41,393 bases of DNA. Origin: an uncultured Veillonellaceae bacterium. GTDB lineage: Bacteria; Bacillota; Negativicutes; Selenomonadales; Selenomonadaceae. Positions within the stretch are counted from its first letter, which is position 1. Each line of letters begins with the position of its first letter. Below the pieces are notes generated by a model. It saw only the letters and a list, made by a program, of their open reading frames with translations. It had not been told where the DNA came from and ran no database searches. The stretch spans positions 1 to 41,393 of the forward strand of contig CADCIX010000018.1 in NCBI GenBank assembly GCA_902801565.1, written 5' to 3'. The translations under genes and the position numbers were made by a program. Positions 33,428-40,618 of this stretch are shown in pieces.

Positions 33428-34411
33428 ATGGAAATGTTAAAGAAGATGAGCCACACGCTGGCATCCCACACGGCTCCCTTTGTCATCGCAACAGCGGTGG
33501 TGGCATTCTTTGCCCCGTCCCTGTTCGGCTGGGTGAAGGGCACGAACCAGATTGCGATTCTCTTTGTCATCATGTTCAGCATGGGGCTGACCCTTACAAC
33601 AGAGGACTTCAAATTGCTGGCGAAGCGTCCCCTGGACATCTTCATCGGCGCGGCGGCCCAGTACACGATCATGCCGCTCCTGGCCTATACTCTTTCCAAA
33701 GTGTTCCAGCTTCCCGATGAGATTGCTGTGGGACTGATTCTCGTGGGCTGCTGCCCCGGCGGCATCTCCTCCAACATCATGTCCTTTCTCTGCCGGGGCG
33801 ACGTCCCCTTTTCCGTGGGCATGACGACGGCCTCCACCCTTTTGGCGCCCATCATGACGCCGATGCTGGTTCTTCTCCTGGCGGGAGAGCGCATCGAGGT
33901 TCCGGCAGCGGGCATGTTCCTTTCCATCGTGGAGTCCGTCATCCTGCCGGTATTCGTCGGTTTCCTTCTTAACTATTTTTATGGGAAAAAAGAAGGCTTC
34001 AAGGATGTCCAGCAGGTCATGCCTGCCATCGCGGTCATTGGTCTCGCCCTTATCGTGGGCGGTGTCATTTCCCTGCAGGGAGCGAACTTCTTCACGGCAG
34101 GCGTAGTGATCTTCCTTGCAGTGCTTGCCCATAACAGCCTGGGATATCTTCTTGGATATACCGTCGGACGCCTTACCGGCATGAGCACGGCAAAGAAGCG
34201 CACCATTTCCATCGAGGTAGGCATGCAGAATGCAGGCCTGGCTACGGGCCTGGCCATGGCGCATTTCGCCATCTACCCCCATGCGGCACTGGCAGCGGCA
34301 GTGTCCTGCGCCTGGCATTCCATTTCCGGCACCCTTCTGGCCGGCTGGTTTGCAAAGCGCGACGAAAAAGCGGAGCAGGCAATGCCGGAGGCAAGTGTTT
34401 CGCTGCAGTAA
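33428..34411 (+). CDS. BASS-family Na+-dependent organic anion symporter
   Basis: A 327-aa membrane protein of the bile acid:sodium symporter (BASS) family, with nine to ten hydrophobic segments. Family blocks are FVIMFSMGLTLTTEDFK, VGLILVGCCPGGISSNIMSFL (the crossover helix region) and EVGMQNAGLATGLAMAHF, both near the Na+ and substrate sites. Bacterial members carry diverse acids such as 2-oxoacids or pantoate, so the bile acid name is not informative. GGAGG lies 10 nt before the ATG. The T-box leader ties expression to a charged tRNA, probably tRNA-Ile, which suggests that the substrate is a branched-chain amino acid precursor (inference). Monocistronic. Confidence 0.92.
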   Translation: MEMLKKMSHTLASHTAPFVIATAVVAFFAPSLFGWVKGTNQIAILFVIMFSMGLTLTTEDFKLLAKRPLDIFIGAAAQYTIMPLLAYTLSKVFQLPDEIAVGLILVGCCPGGISSNIMSFLCRGDVPFSVGMTTASTLLAPIMTPMLVLLLAGERIEVPAAGMFLSIVESVILPVFVGFLLNYFYGKKEGFKDVQQVMPAIAVIGLALIVGGVISLQGANFFTAGVVIFLAVLAHNSLGYLLGYTVGRLTGMSTAKKRTISIEVGMQNAGLATGLAMAHFAIYPHAALAAAVSCAWHSISGTLLAGWFAKRDEKAEQAMPEASVSLQ

Positions 34412-34428
34412 GAAACAGAATATCACGA

Positions 34429-34456
34429 AAAAAGGATGCGGTTTGCCAAAAGCCGC
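34429..34456. terminator. Terminator after the BASS transporter
   Basis: GGATGCGG/CCGCATCC stem flanked by A5 and T5, with extra weak pairs inside the loop. It also lies 9 bp from the pilO stop on the other strand and can end both transcripts. Confidence 0.8.
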
Positions 34457-34464
34457 ATCCTTTT

Positions 34465-34992
34465 TCACTTCATCGCAAAAATTGCCAGATCCAGCTGACA
34501 AACAAGATTTCCATGGTCGCTGTGTATCCTGGCATTCCTCACCTGCATGAAACGATCCCCCTCCTGCAGCCCCTGCAGGAAATCAAGCAGCTGGAAATAA
34601 TTGCATTTGAGTTTCACCTGCACGGGCAAAACGGTGACATTCCGCTCCTGTGATTCCTTTTGTGGAACCACGCCAACCAATTCTATCTGCTTTCCCAAGG
34701 CCAGCCTTTGAAGAAACTCCAGGAATTCCCCCTGCTCCAGTTCTTCCGGCATCGCTTTCTTGGCAATCTCCTGATGCTTTGCAGTCTCCTGGCTGAACTC
34801 GTTCATATCACGATGGGCATTCATGAAGTTTTCCACATTCAGTATTTTTTGCTGTTCCTCGAATTCCTCTGAGCGCACCTGCGATATTTCCTCCTGCCAT
34901 GGCTCATGCAGGAAGAAATAGAATCCTGCCAGCATCCATGAGCAGCTGCAGCAGACAATCGCAAAGACGTCCTTTCCTTTCGGCCTTCGCAT
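34465..34992 (-). CDS. PilO-like type IV pilus assembly protein
   Basis: A 175-aa protein with a short cytoplasmic start, one membrane helix (about residues 9-28), a coiled coil to about residue 85, then a ferredoxin-like domain with VQVKLKCNYFQLLDFLQGL. This is the PilO architecture of the inner-membrane alignment complex. It is the last gene of the pilus operon, 13 nt after the PilM-PilN fusion, its expected partner. Sequence similarity is weak, as usual for PilO; context carries much of the call. Confidence 0.75.
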   Translation of the reverse strand: MRRPKGKDVFAIVCCSCSWMLAGFYFFLHEPWQEEISQVRSEEFEEQQKILNVENFMNAHRDMNEFSQETAKHQEIAKKAMPEELEQGEFLEFLQRLALGKQIELVGVVPQKESQERNVTVLPVQVKLKCNYFQLLDFLQGLQEGDRFMQVRNARIHSDHGNLVCQLDLAIFAMK

Positions 34993-35005
34993 CAGGCATC
35001 CCTCC

Positions 35006-36187
35006 CTATAATTTTAATTGAAGGGAAAATCGAACCATATCCCCGCCAGCACCTGACTTCTCCACAGAAGAATCCATCAAAACGGGAGCCGATGGGAAAA
35101 AATCCTTGTCCTCCTCAAATTTCTTCAGGAATTCTGCCAGAGCGGAAAAAGTGACTGCCTCCCCTTCCATAGTCAACAGGTCCTGTTCCGACAGGGCAAT
35201 GTCCCGGATACAAACACCCTCCACCGTCATGCTGCCAAAATGGACCAGCAGACCGTACCAGGGAAAGCTCTCCCGGGAAAGCCCGGCAAGCAGGGAATCC
35301 CGCTGCTCTGTTTCATGGATGCTTCTCTCAATCATATCCTTCTGCTGCTGTTCCTTTCCCAGAAGCATCCATTCACGATGCACTGCGGCCTTGTCATCCC
35401 TGGCTGAATGCAGCTGCCATAAATCCATCCCCGTCACAACGGCAAGGCATATCACTGCAAATCCTGCCACCGTCAGGCAGAGTGCCTTCCAATTCCACGC
35501 ATCCACAACAGTACCATGGGAAAAACTTGCACAAGACTCTTTTCTCAAAAGTCCCGCCCCGAACATAGACGCATAGATTGCTTCTATAGAGTCAGCAGGA
35601 ACATCCGAGGCAGAAAGATTCTTCCCCAGCGGGATCTCCCTATCTGCAAGGACAAGGCATCCTTCCCCCCAACACAGGGATTCCTGTATCGGCGGCATGG
35701 CAACGAATTGGGGCGGTTCCATCTCCTGTTCATTCCATGCCTTTTCCCATTCCACCTTTTCTGCCGCTTCCATCGCAGAGAACCAGTACTCCTCCCCTTC
35801 CCCAATTTTCGTGAATGCCTCGCAAAAATCCCGTTCCCCAAAGATATCCTGCCCTTCGATTTCCCAATGGATGGCCTCCGCCAATGCCTGCTCTTCCAGT
35901 TCCGGCAGCTCCACGCTTCCTGTAAATGAATCCTCCTCCGGAATACATATCGTAAACGATTCCATTCTCCAGCCATTCTTTGCGCAATGCATCCGGACCA
36001 GCTCTGCTGTTTCTTTTTCTTCTTCTGCGTCCATGGAAAGCTGGAGTTCTTCCATGGCGGACAACTGCCATTCTCCTTCCACCCGATCCAGCCATGCGAG
36101 AAATATCTTGTCACCTTTCCGTGAAATACCGATGCTGCTTTGGGGTATTTTCCGAAAGGTCCGTTTCAATGCAGCCAGCATTTCCAT
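35006..36187 (-). CDS. PilM-PilN fusion (GspL-like) alignment protein
   Basis: A 393-aa protein. Residues 1 to about 230 look like a reduced PilM: SSIGISRKGDKIFLAWLD at the start and ELPELEEQALAEAIHWE, a typical PilM block. It lacks the later nucleotide-binding half of full PilM (about 350 aa). A membrane helix at about 235-254 and a coiled-coil plus small C-terminal domain follow, as in PilN. The overall order (cytoplasmic ASKHA remnant, helix, outer ferredoxin-like domain) is that of GspL. It overlaps the preceding pilin-like gene by 22 nt. It should link the assembly ATPase to PilO. Confidence 0.75.
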   Translation of the reverse strand: MEMLAALKRTFRKIPQSSIGISRKGDKIFLAWLDRVEGEWQLSAMEELQLSMDAEEEKETAELVRMHCAKNGWRMESFTICIPEEDSFTGSVELPELEEQALAEAIHWEIEGQDIFGERDFCEAFTKIGEGEEYWFSAMEAAEKVEWEKAWNEQEMEPPQFVAMPPIQESLCWGEGCLVLADREIPLGKNLSASDVPADSIEAIYASMFGAGLLRKESCASFSHGTVVDAWNWKALCLTVAGFAVICLAVVTGMDLWQLHSARDDKAAVHREWMLLGKEQQQKDMIERSIHETEQRDSLLAGLSRESFPWYGLLVHFGSMTVEGVCIRDIALSEQDLLTMEGEAVTFSALAEFLKKFEEDKDFFPSAPVLMDSSVEKSGAGGDMVRFSLQLKL

Positions 36188-36597
36188 ACATATCCCGCTT
36201 CCTTCTGCTCCATAAATCCTTGGGCTGTCTTGAAAAGTGCCGTGTTGTCGCTTGGCTTCTCGGCAATGGACATGAGCATGATCCCTGTGCCCTTTCGTTT
36301 TGCCACAACCTTGAGATGGATCCCCCGTTCGTTCTCCTCCGTGTCCAGTACGGTTTCCTTCGTTCCGCTGATTTTTCCTTCCACGTCCATCTTCCCGGTC
36401 TCTATATCAGCCACAGCCTTGTCCAAAAAGCCTTCCGCATCGAAGCGGAGCTGCACTTCCTGCTCATAGTGGCGAACATCCTCCCCGCCTCGCCTGGCAA
36501 TGTACAGGAGCCCAGCCGCCATGAGGACGGATGCAAAAAGAATGCACATGGCAAAAAATGAAAAGAAGCCATCCTCCTCCCGCATGATCTTTCCCAT
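36166..36597 (-). CDS. Minor pilin-like protein (PilX position)
   Basis: A 143-aa protein with prepilin-like start MREEDGFFSFFAMCILFASVL, hydrophobic helix to about residue 32, then a soluble domain. It has a Gly-Phe cleavage site but lacks the Glu usual at mature position 5, as in some PilX/GspK-type tip pilins. Two starts are possible: 36597 (right after the previous stop) or 36585. It lies between the PilW-like and PilM-PilN genes. No further function can be read. Confidence 0.65.
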   Translation of the reverse strand: MGKIMREEDGFFSFFAMCILFASVLMAAGLLYIARRGGEDVRHYEQEVQLRFDAEGFLDKAVADIETGKMDVEGKISGTKETVLDTEENERGIHLKVVAKRKGTGIMLMSIAEKPSDNTALFKTAQGFMEQKEAGYVWKCWLH

Positions 36598-36598
36598 C

Positions 36599-37123
36599 TC
36601 ATTCCTGCCCCCTCATGAAGACTGCTGTTTCCAGAGTATACTCATGCTTTGTCAGGAAACTCTTTCCCGTCAGCTGCACCTGCATGATATGCGGAGATAC
36701 CATATCACAGCGAAACCTGGTAATATTTACCCGGCCAAAGATGCTGTCCCCGGTCATCGGCATGGAGGGATGATCCACAATCATCCTGCCTTCTCCGTAT
36801 TTCCCGGAATCCTTTTTTGCATAGGTAATGGACATATCCGGCTCCCTTTTCTCCAATGCCGCACGAGATATGTCCTGCCGATAATAGAGGCATACGGAAT
36901 CCCCTTCTGCCAGATGGGTGATTTTTGCATATTCCGCCCGATTCGCATCCTCTACAAGCCGTTCCATCACATAATGCAACTCCTGCTGCAATTCCCAGTC
37001 ACCCTTCTGCCAGCTGACTGTCTTGAAGGACCACAGGATACATCCTCCAAGAGCGGAGAGCAGGAACACGATGACCGGGAGGGATATCAAGGTTTCCAGC
37101 AAAATAGCACCTCTCTCATTCAT
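36599..37123 (-). CDS. PilW/GspJ-like minor pilin
   Basis: A 174-aa prepilin. The start MNERGAILLETLISLPVIVF gives a short leader with the cleavage site after Gly5 and Glu at mature position 5, followed by the long hydrophobic helix. The C-terminal domain resembles GspJ/PilW in length and in ending with a strand region. ATG at 37123 is used since GGGGG lies 9 nt before it; the ATG at 37132 abuts that site. It lies 23 nt after the PilV-like gene. Confidence 0.75.
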   Translation of the reverse strand: MNERGAILLETLISLPVIVFLLSALGGCILWSFKTVSWQKGDWELQQELHYVMERLVEDANRAEYAKITHLAEGDSVCLYYRQDISRAALEKREPDMSITYAKKDSGKYGEGRMIVDHPSMPMTGDSIFGRVNITRFRCDMVSPHIMQVQLTGKSFLTKHEYTLETAVFMRGQE

Positions 37124-37146
37124 CGCTTCCATCCCCCACTATTGAC

Positions 37147-37554
37147 CTATGGAACCGTCGCAACATTCCTGACCATTCTCTCGAAACTGACTCTTCTGGC
37201 TTTTCCTGACTGCTCCCATGCTGCCGTAACCTGCACACGGCAAATTCCCGTTCCGGCATCCAGCGCGGCAACGTCTGCATATACTTCATAGTTCTTCCGA
37301 TTAAGGGACAGCGCCTCCTCCGATCCCAGCCACGACAGCCTTCCCGTGCTGAGTTTTCCCTCACTTCCCTTTTCCGCAACATATGCCATCTGTTCCTGGG
37401 CAAGAAATATCGCTGCAATATGAGCCTTATTGTCGGCATGCATCTGCTCCGATAAACGATATGCCGAAAAAACCCCGGAAAGTGCCATGAGCACCAGGCA
37501 CAACAACAGGGCTTCCAGCAGAAAAAATCCCTTGTCATCTTTCAATATCTTCAT
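37147..37554 (-). CDS. PilV/GspI-like minor pilin
   Basis: A 135-aa prepilin with leader MKILKDDKG, cleavage before FFLLEALLLCLVLMALSG, and Glu at mature position 5. The small C-terminal domain has the VQVTAAW strand typical of GspI/PilV. The ATG overlaps the preceding gene by 4 nt. Confidence 0.75.
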   Translation of the reverse strand: MKILKDDKGFFLLEALLLCLVLMALSGVFSAYRLSEQMHADNKAHIAAIFLAQEQMAYVAEKGSEGKLSTGRLSWLGSEEALSLNRKNYEVYADVAALDAGTGICRVQVTAAWEQSGKARRVSFERMVRNVATVP

Positions 37555-38045
37555 GGCGGTTTCCTATCCACACGTATGCGGCCGGCTGCATCAATGATAA
37601 CGTACCGGTCTGCCCTCTGCGTCCCCATCTTGGAGTACACATGTATCGTCATCACATTCTTTGCATTCCCCCCTTCCTTGAACCTGGCACCCTCTATATT
37701 GATGGGAGATCCCAGAAACACCATCGTCTGGCATATATGTGTCCATCCCTTGAATTTCTGGTATCCGTATCCGCGAACTTCGTAATCTCTATAACGGAAC
37801 TTGACCCAGTAATCATCAGTTGTGGCCGGCCGATTGTCAGGAAACCTTCCAAACCAGCCAGACGCCGTTCGATTGTGCTGCTGTGCCCAACGCAGATCAC
37901 TTGCAAGACATGCCGTCTCGTATTCCACAACGGCCTCCAGCAACAGCTTTTCCCCGACAGTCGCAACACTTCCTATGACCAGCAGAACGGCTGCAATAAC
38001 CACCAATACTTCCATGCAGGAAAAACCTTCCTCTGATGTTCTCAT
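37551..38045 (-). CDS. FimT/GspH-like minor pilin
   Basis: A 164-aa prepilin with leader MRTSEEG and the helix FSCMEVLVVIAAVLLVIGSV, Glu at mature position 5. The rest matches the GspH/FimT type (DLRWAQQHNR, late VIIDAAGRIRV). In related systems this pilin is part of the priming tip complex and in some species binds DNA for uptake. It overlaps the prepilin peptidase stop by 4 nt. Confidence 0.78.
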   Translation of the reverse strand: MRTSEEGFSCMEVLVVIAAVLLVIGSVATVGEKLLLEAVVEYETACLASDLRWAQQHNRTASGWFGRFPDNRPATTDDYWVKFRYRDYEVRGYGYQKFKGWTHICQTMVFLGSPINIEGARFKEGGNAKNVMTIHVYSKMGTQRADRYVIIDAAGRIRVDRKPP

Positions 38046-38614
38046 GGAAAAAATCCCTCATACCATTGCAAGAGCCGGCTGCCGTACAAAAAGGCAATAC
38101 ATCCGCCCATCGAGAGGAATGGGCCAAAGGGAACACGATTCTCCTTCCAATGGCAGCATATCAGGAAGGCTGCTGCAACGCCTCCTGCCAGAAATGACAG
38201 GAAAAGTGCCAGCAACATCATTTCCCATCCCAGCCACAAGCCAAGGACAAAGGCGTATTTCACATCCCCGCCTCCCATTCCCCCGCGGCTTGCCCATCGT
38301 ACAAGAAGCAGGAGCCCACTCCCAAGGAAAGCACCTGCCACTCCATCGAAGGGATCCGCCAGCCATCCAGCAAAGTCCAATGCAGTCCCTATAAGCCCCA
38401 TCGCCAGCAAGAACCGATTGAAGATCAGGCCATAACGAAAATCCATGGCACTGACAAAGAGCATCGATGCCAGGAAAAGGCATCCAAAAAGGAATCGCAT
38501 CCCCGGCACCCCTGCAGCATAAAGCATCGGAACCAGCAGCATCATTCCCAAAAGCACGATTTTTCGCTCAGTCCAGAGATATTTCCAATGAAAACTTCGC
38601 CCAGTCTGTTCCAT
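38042..38614 (-). CDS. Short A24 prepilin peptidase (PilD-like, without methylase domain)
   Basis: A 190-aa membrane peptidase that cleaves the pilin leaders. The two catalytic Asp residues are in SAMDFRYGLIFNR and GMGGGDVKYAFVLG, and the C-terminal ENRVPFGPFLSMG is conserved. It lacks the N-terminal cytoplasmic domain with paired CxxC zinc motifs that methylates the pilin N-terminus; full PilD is about 250-290 aa. It lies second in the operon, so pilins are processed by an enzyme from their own cluster. ATG at 38614 follows AGGTGA; the GTG at 38623 is part of that site. Confidence 0.85.
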   Translation of the reverse strand: MEQTGRSFHWKYLWTERKIVLLGMMLLVPMLYAAGVPGMRFLFGCLFLASMLFVSAMDFRYGLIFNRFLLAMGLIGTALDFAGWLADPFDGVAGAFLGSGLLLLVRWASRGGMGGGDVKYAFVLGLWLGWEMMLLALFLSFLAGGVAAAFLICCHWKENRVPFGPFLSMGGCIAFLYGSRLLQWYEGFFP

Positions 38615-38619
38615 GATGC

Positions 38620-39027
38620 TCACCTGCCAAAGGAGCCCGAGGTTTTTTCATCGCAAACGGCCCTCGTCTGGGATTGCTTTGTATTGTCGCCTGCACCACT
38701 CACAAGCTTGATCGTATAGGCAGTATCCTTGATTTCCACGATTTCTCCACCCTTGAGCCTGCATTTCCCCGTGGGAGGCTTCAGATGGCCGATATCCGTG
38801 ATATAATCCGAGAGGTCTTCCAAGTTTTTCGGAGGAGCGCCTTTCTCCGTTTCGTACATGACGATGGCAGCATCCAGTGTCTGCAAGTCGTTCTGCAATT
38901 TTGCAGTATTCGCTATGGCAATGGAATTCGTGAATTTCGGAACGGCAATCGCCGACAGGATGCCCAAGATGGTACACACCACAAGGACTTCAATGAGTGT
39001 AAACCCCCGTTCTCCCAGGTTTTCCAT
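38620..39027 (-). CDS. Type IV pilin/GspG-like major pilin
   Basis: A 135-aa prepilin: leader MENLGERG, then FTLIEVLVVCTILGILSAIAVPKF, the canonical N-methylation motif with Glu5. The C-terminal domain carries a Pro/Lys-rich GspG-like part with two Cys residues (GKCRLKG and RAVCDEK) that may form a disulphide, and ends near a calcium-loop-like acidic region. It is the first gene of the operon, with GGGAG at the start and its own promoter, as for a highly expressed major subunit. No assembly ATPase (PilB/T) or PilC is inside the window. Confidence 0.85.
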   Translation of the reverse strand: MENLGERGFTLIEVLVVCTILGILSAIAVPKFTNSIAIANTAKLQNDLQTLDAAIVMYETEKGAPPKNLEDLSDYITDIGHLKPPTGKCRLKGGEIVEIKDTAYTIKLVSGAGDNTKQSQTRAVCDEKTSGSFGR

Positions 39028-39122
39028 GCTAAAGACTCCCTTCCCATGCCAATGCGTACAGAATTATGTTTTTATACGAAGAACATGCATTGTTTTTGTT
39101 CTTTTACAATGGACTTATTTAC

Positions 39123-39150
39123 ATTATACACAATCTTCAAATAAAATCAA
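39123..39150 (-). promoter_or_regulatory. Promoter of the type IV pilus operon
   Basis: Minus-strand TTGATT (39145-39150), 16-bp spacer, TATAAT (39123-39128), about 95 bp before the pilin start. The 280-bp divergent region shows no other gene. Confidence 0.6.
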
Positions 39151-39229
39151 GTGTCTCGTGAGAAAAAACATCCAATAAAAAACAGAGAAAGGAACCATTC
39201 TTCTCCCTGAACAGTTTTATAATTTCCTA

Positions 39230-39256
39230 TTGACATACTAGGTTAATTGATATAAT
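39230..39256 (+). promoter_or_regulatory. Promoter of the amidohydrolase gene
   Basis: TTGACA (39230-39235) and TATAAT (39251-39256) with a TG extension just before the -10; the spacer is 15 bp (17 if TAATAT is used). Confidence 0.6.
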
Positions 39257-39308
39257 ATGAATTTGCGTTTGTGAACATCAACAGAATTCTTTCAAATGAG
39301 GTGCGCAT

Positions 39309-40523
39309 ATGAACGAAACAGCACTGAAATCCTTCCTTGAGGAAACATTTGCCTGGCTTCACTCCCACCCGGAACTTTCCTATGAAGAATATGAGACCAC
39401 AGCCAAGTTAAAGGATCTGTTTTCCAAAGAGCTTATCTGCCTGCTGGATCTTCCTCTGGCAACCGGAGCAGTGGCTGAAATAGGCAGCAAGGACGGGCCG
39501 ATGGTTGCTCTCCGGGCAGATATAGATGCACTGCCCATTGAAGAGGAAACCTGCCTTCCCTATGCCTCCAAGTTCAAGGGCAAGATGCATGCCTGCGGCC
39601 ACGATTTCCACACATCGGCGGTACTGGGAGCAGCCCTGTTGTTGAAGGAAAGGGAAAGCACCCTGCCCGGCAGGGTACGGATTATTTTCCAGCCTGCAGA
39701 AGAGGCTCCCGGCGGAGCCAGAAAAATCCTTGAAACAGGCGTCCTGGAAAATGTTCAGACCATCTTCGGTCTTCATATCTCACCGTTTCTTCCCGTGGGA
39801 AGCCTGGGCCTGAGCCCCGGACCGGTAATGGCAGCGGTGGACAGTTTCATCATTCGTTTTCAGGGCAAGGGCTGCCATGCAGCCCATCCGGACCGAGGGG
39901 TAGATGTCATCTCCCTCATTGCCCACTTCATCAGTGCTGTGCAGACCATCGTAAGCCGCAACACAAATCCCTTTGCGGCAAACCTGCTCAGCATAACCAG
40001 AGTGACAGCTGGCAATACCTGGAATGTGCTGCCGGAAACCGCAGAGCTGGAAGGCACTGCCCGCAGCCTGACCCCGGAGGACCGCCAGCTAATCAAGGAG
40101 AGGCTTTATGCACTGGCCCAGGGAGAGGCATCTGCCTTTGGGGCAGAAGTATCTATCGACTGGCATCAGGGACCGCCTCCCACCACAAACGATGCCTCAT
40201 GGACGGATTTCGCCCGGGAGACGGCCAGGAAACAAGGCTTTGACTTGCAGGAAGCTCCTAAATCGCTAAGCGGAGAGGATTTTGCCTATTACCAGGAGAA
40301 ACTTCCCGGTGTGTTCGCCTCCATTGGAACAGGGCTGTCAGCGCCTAATCACAGTTCCAAATTCATAGCTGACCCAGCCGCCTTGCTGCCTGCGGCAAAA
40401 TACCTGACAGCACTGGCCGAAGGGGCATTAAGGAGACTGACAAAACATGATTGGACAAGGACAGCCAGTGGGCAAAGGATATTGCGGATGCCTACAACTC
40501 AAAGGAATTTGCAGAGTACCTGA
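39309..40523 (+). CDS. M20D amidohydrolase with altered C-terminus
   Basis: A 404-aa metallo-amidohydrolase (hippurate hydrolase/IAA-amino acid hydrolase type), probably cytoplasmic. The Zn/Mn ligand motifs ALRADIDALPI, HACGHDFHTSAVLG, FQPAEEAPGGARKI and LGLSGEDFAYY-like LSGEDFAYYQEKLPG are intact; the small dimerisation domain starts near residue 180. The normal family end would be near LAEGALRRL (about residue 379). The last roughly 25 residues (from TKHDWTRTASG) read a metQ-type gene fragment in the wrong frame, so the native stop is lost. The enzyme may still be active. GAGGTG precedes the ATG. Confidence 0.9.
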   Translation: MNETALKSFLEETFAWLHSHPELSYEEYETTAKLKDLFSKELICLLDLPLATGAVAEIGSKDGPMVALRADIDALPIEEETCLPYASKFKGKMHACGHDFHTSAVLGAALLLKERESTLPGRVRIIFQPAEEAPGGARKILETGVLENVQTIFGLHISPFLPVGSLGLSPGPVMAAVDSFIIRFQGKGCHAAHPDRGVDVISLIAHFISAVQTIVSRNTNPFAANLLSITRVTAGNTWNVLPETAELEGTARSLTPEDRQLIKERLYALAQGEASAFGAEVSIDWHQGPPPTTNDASWTDFARETARKQGFDLQEAPKSLSGEDFAYYQEKLPGVFASIGTGLSAPNHSSKFIADPAALLPAAKYLTALAEGALRRLTKHDWTRTASGQRILRMPTTQRNLQST

Positions 40524-40567
40524 AGAATAACAACAACGGACTTTGGTATGTACCGGAGACGAAGTAA
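40451..40567 (+). pseudogene. 3' remnant of a MetQ/NlpA-family lipoprotein gene
   Basis: In a frame shifted relative to the amidohydrolase, codons 40451-40564 read LDKDSQWAKDIADAYNSKEF, then AEYLKNNNNGLWYVPETK and a stop at 40565-40567. The pattern acidic-S-x-(Y/W)A-K-x-(I/L)ADAY-x-S-x-EF-x-EYL, with a Gly-Leu-Trp end, looks like the C-terminus of a methionine-type ABC binding lipoprotein. No start, signal or remaining ~230 codons exist upstream; that DNA is the amidohydrolase gene. It is most simply a deletion that fused two neighbouring genes. Confidence 0.6.
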
Positions 40568-40574
40568 ATAAGAG

Positions 40575-40618
40575 AGGGGCTGTCGCATGAAGGGTAAAAT
40601 CCTCAGGCGGCAGCCCCT
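40575..40618. other. Hairpin at the insertion sequence end
   Basis: AGGGGCTG (40575-40582) pairs with CAGCCCCT (40611-40618), followed on the plus strand by TTTT. It can end transcription running in from the amidohydrolase. One arm encodes the last residues of the transposase. Confidence 0.6.
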
